A model generated the notes under the pieces. The model did no database searches. It worked only from the letters and a program-made list of their open reading frames with translations, and had not been told where the DNA came from. Positions 57,680 to 64,000 of a stretch of 64,000 nt of DNA are shown one piece after another. The stretch is taken from assembly GCF_008831285.2 (NCBI RefSeq), contig NC_045140.1:15735796-15799795 (forward strand). Direction: 5' to 3'. This DNA comes from Nymphaea colorata (lineage: Eukaryota; Streptophyta; Magnoliopsida; Nymphaeales; Nymphaeaceae). Position 1 is the first letter of the stretch. Each line of letters opens with the position of its first letter. The translations under genes and the position numbers were made by a program.

Positions 57680-58660
57680 CTCTCTTTCTGAGCACCCGCT
57701 GTTTCCCCTTCCTTTCCCTGATAAATCGCAAAATGGTCTCCGATGGCACCTAAGCTAAAAAGGAAAGGGTGGGCTTCTGGAGGCGAAGGGTAGTCCAACG
57801 AAGCTCCAGCAGGGTGGTTGCGGAAGGAAAGTCCAACGAAGAGAAAAAGGATGCCGCCCTGGCTAGACTCAGATTCAACTGTCCTGTTCCTTTTCACGAT
57901 TATCCTTCGCGAAAGTTCCGTTATTGCCTGCCTCTTTCGGGTCATCTACTTGGAAGCGTACCCACCAACGCCACATCTTCACACTTCCTGTCCCCATCAT
58001 GCTTTTAATTTTTGTGGGTGCGCTGGACAGGGAGGAAGATGACCAATAATTATTGAATGCCGCAGCCAACAGGATTCAGCTTCCTTTCTAATTTATCGAA
58101 TGATTCAAATCGTTCACTACCATCTTGCTTTTAATTTTGTGGGTGCGCTGGAGACTGGAGAGGGAGGAAGATGACCAATAATTATTGTATGCCCCAGCCA
58201 ACAGGATTCAGCCTCCTTTCTGATTTATCGAATGATTCAAATCGTTCACCACCCGAGAAAAAAGAGGGAGAGCCCTGGTTGAAACTGAACCAGGATGCGA
58301 ACGCAAAACTCTAAAGCTGGGCCCACGTGGCAATGAAATTGCGTATTCCTTCCCTTGTTGGTCGGTCGGTACTCACTACTCAGCAGAGCAGGCGAATTCC
58401 AAATTGAAAACACCTTTGGCTGTCCTACATACCTTGATCGGGCCCCCCGTTTCAGATCTCTTTGCATCCGTGGAATGGGCGATTACGATTAATCGGTGTG
58501 GACGCAAACGCGTGGACCGTAGTCCATGAGCCTCTCAGCCTCGTGCGAACAGACCATGACTTAATTTTTAGATAGAATAAGACGCAAGGCCCCAGCGACC
58601 ATGGTATGGCTGCCGCTAAATGTGACTATAAACTCGGCTTGCTTGCCACTGTGTCAGCCT
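57680..58660. other. Lipase 5' UTR and promoter region with a tandem duplication
   Basis: This is upstream of the lipase ATG at 57679 (- strand). It carries the duplication at 57995-58252. No other gene is supported. Confidence 0.5.
57995..58252. repeat. Tandem duplication of about 130 bp upstream of the lipase gene
   Basis: Copy 1 (57995-58119) and copy 2 (58120-58252) share 'TGTGGGTGCGCTGG', 'AGGGAGGAAGATGACCAATA', 'GCCAACAGGATTCAGC' and 'TTTATCGAATGATTCAAATC'. Copy 2 has an extra 'GACTGGAGA'-type insert of about 9 nt and a few substitutions. The block lies about 0.3-0.6 kb upstream of the lipase ATG. Confidence 0.93.
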
Positions 58661-58684
58661 AGAGAGAGAGAGAGAGAGAGAGAG
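58661..58684. repeat. (AG)n microsatellite
   Basis: AGAGAGAGAG run of 24 nt. Confidence 0.95.
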
Positions 58685-60079
58685 GATTGCACACCTTACT
58701 AACAAAAAATTCATGTCAAACCCAACTCAAGACACGCAGCTAATGGAATGCATAAGAAACTTCGGAAACTACAAGTACAAGCTCTTTGGAGTCAATCTCT
58801 CATCCAAGTAGAGGCCCTTATTCATCAAGAAAAAGACTGATGCAGAAACCAACTCACGTCACGCATGCTTATATCTGTCGCGGAGCAATTATATAGAAGA
58901 TTTCGAGTTCACAATGTTGTTTAGATATTATTTTGTTTTTCGTTGTTTGGTTTGAACCCTAGATTTCATTTAGACTGGAAGGATCGATACAAATATATCC
59001 ACGTTTGTACATTGAATCTATGTATATCCAGATCTATGCAACTTGTTCCAGATCCTTTAATTCACTTTTTTTCCCAAGGACCATTTGTAAGAGAGCTGTT
59101 GAATTCCTCAAGGATATGTGCAACAAATTTCAGTTGTTGTTTCCTTTGATTCTGTCTTTACCTCAGTTACTTAAATTTAAGCCTTGAACTCCTCTTTCTC
59201 TTAGCAATATTGGACTCCTGGGTTTAGGATCTAAAAAACTTGCTAAATCAGATTTGGCAAGAGAGCATGTTTTTGTTCCTTTCCTTCTATGTGATGGCAC
59301 AAGAAAGGAAAATCTTGTTCTTGAATAGGGAACCAAAAAAGAGGAAACACACTGTGGATGAGCATTTTCAAAATGATGAAGTAATACTCCGATGTGTCAC
59401 ATATTGCAAAGAAGATTGAAGAGCATGATTAGGAATGGATGGGCACAGATGAAGAACGGATGAGCATGATGGACGAACGACAAATTCAAGGCACAGTTGT
59501 GAGTGGCGTTGTAGCCAATGCTTGAAAACACTAGCGGGTTCAAACATTGCTGGCAATGTTCAAAGCAGCCAGACCTAGCGATGCGGCGGGGTAGTCTGTT
59601 TCTTCGGCTACTGGTCGACCTGAGGAGCGCTTCAACAAAAGAAAATGCAACGAAAACCTTACTTTTGGTGACAATGGACCAGGGAAGGTACTCAAAAATT
59701 TGGTCATTCCCAATGTACATGGGAAGCACATGATCATAACAGTTGGAGAGTCCTGTAAGGACACAATTTCAATGGACAAAACTTCAGTAACATTGGACCA
59801 GTATCCTCTCTCTCCCTCTCTCTTTAAGAGTCGGTCTTGGAATCATTGGTTAGCCATCAACTAGTTGGTATTCTGCAGCCTTGAAAGGTAGTTTAAGAAC
59901 AACAAACAAAGCATTCACAGGCTTGAGATGGGGAGATGCTAGCTGGACTTTCCGAAAATTTCAGGCGATGACCCACTGAGCTGGGTTTTCGCGCGGAGCA
60001 GTACTTTGAATGCTTGAATAGAGAAGAAGGTCACTCACGCAGCAGTTCACCTGAAAGGATCAGCCATCCGCTGGTACCA
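58685..60079. other. Intergenic DNA left of the gypsy cluster
   Basis: No gene is supported. Part of it may be the 5' LTR or leader of the + strand gypsy element, but no matching repeat was found to define an edge. A TC-rich run lies at about 59800-59825. Confidence 0.35.
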
Positions 60080-62606
60080 CTGGTTAGTAGCCCAACAGGG
60101 CCGCCCATCTTGGTGCTCCTTTGTAGAATCTTTAACGGTTCGATTTGGGTCATCTGCGTATAGATTATAACATCGAGTTGTCTAAGATTCAGCAGAAAGG
60201 GTCGGTACTGGAATATCTGGTAGAGTTTGAAGAACTCAGTAATGGTCAGAGGATGGCCGAAGGAAGCACTCACAGGGGCATTTGTTGGCAGGTTGAAGGA
60301 GGACATCAAGGTGGAAGTTCAGGCGGCTCGTCCTTATACACTTCTGGAGGGGTTTGAGAAGGCCAGGGTAGCGAAAGACAAGGGAGTTCAGATGAGGAAC
60401 AACAACCGTGAACACCGGCTAGTGAAGGCACCACCATGGAAACCTGCACCTTCTGCACTGTGGAAACCTGCACCTCTGCCTAGAGAAACAGGAGATTCCG
60501 AGCTGGTTAACTCAGTCTGAGCCGACAAACAGGTGGCAGACACCTCAGTCCAGTTCAGATTCAAGAGCGTAGGCGCAAGGGCCTGTGCTTTCAATGTGAT
60601 GACAGTGGTCGCTGGGGCACACCTGCAAGAAGTTGTACATGTAGCTAGTTGATGAAGAAGAGATTGAAGAGGATGAGGCAGAAGGGGAAGAAGGTGCAGG
60701 CAGGCCTGCGCAGGCTGAAGAGGCAGCGCCTGAGATTTCCTTCCATGCGTTGGCGGGCGACAATGTACCGCAGGTGATGAGGTTGCAGGGACAGTTGAAG
60801 GGCTGATCTGTTAGTATTTTGGTGGACACGGGCTCCACCCACAATTTTGTTTGAGAAAGAACCGCCAGAATGTGTGGATGCCGGATAGAAGAGCAGCCAG
60901 AATTTAAAGTCCTGATGGGCAATGGTAGCACCCTAAGGGAAATGCCTGCAGGAAACCGTAGATGTGCAGGGCCAGAAATGATGTGTAGAGCTATATCCCT
61001 TGGCGATAGGGGGAGCAGACAGTGCTCGAAATTCAGTGGTTGATGTAGTTGGGCAAGGTTGAATGGGATTTTGGAAGGATGTGCATGACCTTCCATGGGC
61101 TGAATCAAGAGCAGATGGTGCTGACATCACAGAGAGTGCTGACGAAGGGAGATGAAATGCGACAAATTGTGAAGGTCGCAGGGACAGGCGGCAGTATGCA
61201 TCTGCTGTTGATATCAGTTCAGCGTTATAGCTACCAAGAGCATAATGCCCAGGGAAGGAACGAAGAGGGAACTCCTGAGTTCGTGAAGCCTGTACTGGAT
61301 CAGTATGCTGCTGTTTTCCAGATGCCAACAGGGCTTCCTCCTCCCAGCTCCTAAGAGAACGGGGAGGGAAAGGAGAATGATCATCCATTCATTTCCTTTC
61401 CAATCTCTTTATTTTTGGAGGGAATGGAATTACATTAAAAACTTTTCCTCCCTTTTCTTTCCTTTGCATCCAAACACAGTTATTAGTGCTCCATTTCTTT
61501 TCCTTCATATTAATTAGTCATCCAAACACAGGAAAAACCTTTCTTTCCATTCATTTCCCTCCCTCTCCCTCCAGGCTGCATTCCAAATGCATGAAGGGCA
61601 CTATGAGTTCAAGGTAATGACAGTCGGGTGCCAGCCACCTTTCAAGCCCTAATGAATGACATTTTTTATAAGTACTGTTTTACTGTTTTTTGATGATATC
61701 TTAATATACAGTAGCAGCCAAGAAACACACGTTGGACATTTGGAGACAATCCTTAAATTGCTAAGGGACCACCTCTCTTTGCCAAGGCATCTAAGTGCCT
61801 ATTTGGCAGGCCATAGGTCACCTATTTGGGAAACAGAATAGGCAGCAAGGGGGTAAGGATGGAGGATGACAAGGTGAAAGCTGTAAGGCCGACACCACCT
61901 ACAAATGTTAAGAGTGTGAGAGCCCACCTAGGATTGGCAGACTATTACCGCAAGTTTCTGAAAGGCTTTGGGGAAATTGCCAAACCCCTTGACTGACCTA
62001 TTAAAGAAGCGCGTCTGGCATTGGAGAAAGGACAGCAACAAGGCCTTTGAGAGGCTGAAGCAGGCAGTGACCTCTGCGCTCACATTAGCACTCCCTAACT
62101 TTAGTGCCCAGTTCACATTGGAGACCGATGCATCGGAGGTGGACATGGGTGCAGTGTTGAGTCAAAACCAGCACCCCATTGCATATTTCAGTAGTAAGGT
62201 TATGGGCAGAAGGTTCAAGGCACACTCAGCTTATGAACATGAACTGATTGCCATAGTGCTTCCTGTCCAAAAGTGGAAACACTAACTTCTTGGACAGAAA
62301 TTTTTAGTCCTAATTGACCATAACAGTTTACGTTTTTGTACGCAGCAAAAGGGACTCACCCTGTCCAGCAAAAATGGGTGATGAAGCTTATGGGGTATGA
62401 GTACGAGATTCGTTACAAAAAAGGGGCTGACAATCAGGCTGCTGATGCACTTTTCCGGTGATTGGAGAATGGAGTGACAAGGAAGAGGCTACCAGCCTGG
62501 TCAGTTGCAGGCTATCATCAGGCCCACTGCTGAATTCTAGGCTCAGCTTGAAGAGGTGCTGGTAGCCTCTAGTTACCAAAAGACAGAAGCCAAAACTCAC
62601 GCACAC
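60080..62606 (+). mobile_element. Degenerate Ty3/gypsy retrotransposon, + strand
   Basis: Domains in order, across frameshifts and stops: gag ('SKIQQKGSVLEYLVEFEELS', 'WPKEALTGAFVGRLKEDIKV', 60145-60480); zinc knuckle 'GLCFQCDDSGRWGHTCKK' (about 60575-60640); an acidic stretch; protease 'VSILVDTGSTHNFV' (about 60810-60850); pol leader 'EFVKPVLDQYAAVFQMPTGLP'; RT fragments 'HEGHYEFKVMTVG' (about 61585) and 'FDDILIYSSSQETHVGHLE' (about 61690); RNase H 'FTLETDASEVDMGAVLSQNQ' and 'AYEHELIAIV' (62100-62280). The integrase is missing, cut off by the - strand element. It is not functional. Confidence 0.88.
61345..61570. repeat. Non-homologous insert within the gypsy RT region
   Basis: Homology to gypsy pol stops after 'FQMPTGLPP' and resumes at 'HEGHYEF' near 61585, with the N-terminal RT absent. 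The intervening DNA has 'CCAAACACAG' boxes at about 61470 and 61523 and is T-rich. It may be a MITE-like insertion accompanied by deletion. The ends were not resolved. Confidence 0.4.
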
Positions 62607-62789
62607 TGCTAATCCCTCTCAGCCTAGGGTTAGTCCTCAAACAACTTTATTAATGGATAAGATTGGGATTCACCAGCCCCGCAGTATTTAAGGTGATCAC
62701 AGGAACCGAGTTTGCTAAGTAAGTATCCGGACCCATTCTTATTCTAGACTTGACCTAATTACAAGTATGCCCCCATATACCATCAATCA
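62607..62789 (-). repeat. Candidate LTR of the - strand gypsy element
   Basis: On + it begins TGCTAATCCC and ends CATCAATCA. It is preceded on the - strand by a purine-rich 'AATTGAGGGAGGGG', which fits a purine tract. No second copy is in the window, so the edges are inferred from TG...CA. Confidence 0.55.
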
Positions 62790-62825
62790 CCCCTCCCTCA
62801 ATTTACACCTTGTCCTCAAAGTGAG

Positions 62826-62960
62826 AAGTTAGGAAAGCATTCCTTAATATGCACTGAGTCTTCCCAAGTAGGTGAAGGGGCTCCTTTGCCTTGCCATTCT
62901 ATGAGCCACTGTACCGATAAGTGCCCTTTCTGCCTGTTGATTTCTGTTGCAGCATTCAGA
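62826..62960 (-). pseudogene. Chromodomain-like tail of gypsy integrase
   Basis: Out of frame with the preceding domain, the - strand reads 'HLSVQWLIEWQGKGAPSPTW' followed by 'EDSVHIKECFPNFSL' and a stop. The 'PTWED...FPNF' pattern is that of chromovirus chromodomains, which are known to guide integration to marked chromatin. Confidence 0.7.
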
Positions 62961-63564
62961 AAGGAAAAATGCTGTCAAGGCAATTCTGTCCTATTTGTGG
63001 CAGTGCTATTTGAACATGAATAGGCTGGTAGCATGGTTTCAACTTGGAAACGTGAAAGACTGGGTAGATCAAGCTGTCTGTGGGTAGCTGGAGCTTGTAG
63101 GCCACTTGGCCAATCCTGTCAATGATCTTAAAAGGACCTGAATACCTTGGTGAAAATTTGTGAACTCCCGTTGTTCTGCATTGTACCTTCCCCTTTGAAA
63201 AATTCTTCAAGTAAACTAGATTGCCCACCTTGTACTCTTTATCCCTCCTCTTCTTATCGTGTTGTTGTTTCATGCGGTTTTGGACATCTGCCAGCCTATC
63301 CTTAATGATGTCAAGTACTCTGTCATGGCTGACTAACTGTTTGTCTTTCTCGTCTTGTTGACCAGTTTGAGGTTGAAACCTTCGCAGGTTTGGAGGAGGT
63401 CTCCCATACACTATTTCAAAAGGAGAAAGCACTGTGGAAGATTGGGAAGCTGTGTTGGAGGAGTATTCTGCCCAAGAAATGTAATATGTCCAATTGTGTG
63501 GCTGCTTTTCTGCGTAGCAGCGCAGATAAGTCTCCAAAATCCTGTTAGTAACCTCTTTGACCAT
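62956..63564 (-). pseudogene. Gypsy integrase C-terminal domain
   Basis: A 202-residue open frame: 'NWTYYISWAEYSSNTASQSS', 'LSPFEIVYGRPPPNLRRF', 'KKRRDKEYKVGNLVYLKNF', 'KFSPRYSGPFKIIDRIGQVA' and 'YPVFHVSKLKPCY', the standard integrase C-terminus before a chromodomain. The frame is separated from its catalytic core by a stop and shift near 63550. Confidence 0.88.
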
Positions 63565-63760
63565 CTATTTGTGGATGGTAAGCAGTCCTAAGCTTGAGGG
63601 TGGTTCCTTGTAGCTTGAAAGAGTGCTGCCAAAACTGACTAAGGAATGGAGGATCTCTATCATTGATTATAGACTTGGGCATTCCATGGAGTTTATCTAC
63701 ATTCTCATGAAATGTTTTAGCTATTTCCTTGGCTGTGTATATGTAAGACCCACGTCTCTT

Positions 63761-64000
63761 TTTTTTAGAAAAAAAAAACTGTTAAGTTTATCAAAATGAG
63801 ACATTTGAGGGAAAGGATATGGATAAGGATGTAATTGAAAGGGGGAACTCTCATTTTTCTGTAGCATTAGAGGAGCACGGCCAACAATAGAGAGAAAGAG
63901 GGAGAAGAGTTTTCGATTCTTGGAGAAGATTAAGGAAAGGGGGCTGTGAAAGAGAAACAAGAAGAGTGACAGATTCTGATTTTCTTGACAGGTATGGGAT
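63761..64000. other. Right edge of the window
   Basis: An A-run (63769-63778) and A/G-rich sequence. Nothing coding is supported. It may be the continuation of the - strand gypsy element or DNA inserted into it. Confidence 0.3.

Larger units (their letters stand above)
62607..63760 (-). mobile_element. Ty3/gypsy chromovirus fragment, - strand
   Basis: It lies opposite in direction to the gypsy element on its left and appears inserted into it. On - it carries the integrase core end 'MPKSIINDRDPPFLSQFWQ' and 'AYHPQIDGQ' (about 63570-63690), a frameshift, the integrase C-terminal domain (62956-63564), a chromodomain-like tail (62826-62960), a purine tract and a candidate LTR. The upstream part (gag to RNase H) is either outside the window or lost. 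Confidence 0.82.

Overview
The window is nuclear DNA of a flowering plant: long introns with GT/AG borders, four plant gene families, and LTR retrotransposons primed by initiator-tRNA-Met. The species cannot be told from the sequence. Four protein-coding genes could be assembled exon by exon, with reading phase kept across every junction. (1) A single-exon VAPYRIN-LIKE gene (5092-6573, +), with an N-terminal MSP domain and about nine ankyrin repeats. (2) SPL7 (9188-23176, -), a ten-exon SBP-box factor of the copper-homeostasis clade, predicted 857 aa. (3) A ten-exon DHHC S-acyltransferase of the PAT17 type (32454-53122, +), predicted 395 aa. (4) A seven-exon alpha/beta-hydrolase lipase (55280-57679, -), predicted 482 aa with a visible Ser-Asp-His triad. 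Genes 1 and 2 converge, 2 and 3 diverge across a 9.3-kb repeat-filled interval, and 3 and 4 converge. Nothing suggests that the four work together.

Most of the rest is transposon. Bases 1-3205 hold a decayed LINE ending in a poly(A) run. The SPL7-PAT17 interval carries an internally deleted Copia element (26699-28357, -) inserted into a GC-rich repeat-bearing stretch. PAT17 intron 6 carries a very young Copia element (40516-45829, +): its 286-bp LTRs differ at one base, its target duplication is exact, and its gag-pol frame is broken only by one TGA inside the zinc knuckle. PAT17 intron 8 holds two older antisense Copia remnants. The right end (about 60080-63760) has a degenerate Ty3/gypsy element on + and a chromodomain-bearing gypsy fragment on -, apparently nested.

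The least expected result is a small TRIM-like (terminal-repeat retrotransposon in miniature) family. Four copies lie at 9610-9817, 21220-21579, 35279-35711 and 36218-36408, all inside introns of SPL7 or PAT17. Three have perfect 5-bp target duplications. One is complete, with LTR, Met-tRNA primer site, about 75 bp of internal sequence, purine tract and LTR. Other notable structures are a purine tract of about 500 nt next to two perfect hairpins (7730-8352), a tandem duplication of about 130 bp just upstream of the lipase gene, and paired perfect stem-loops in the young Copia LTR.
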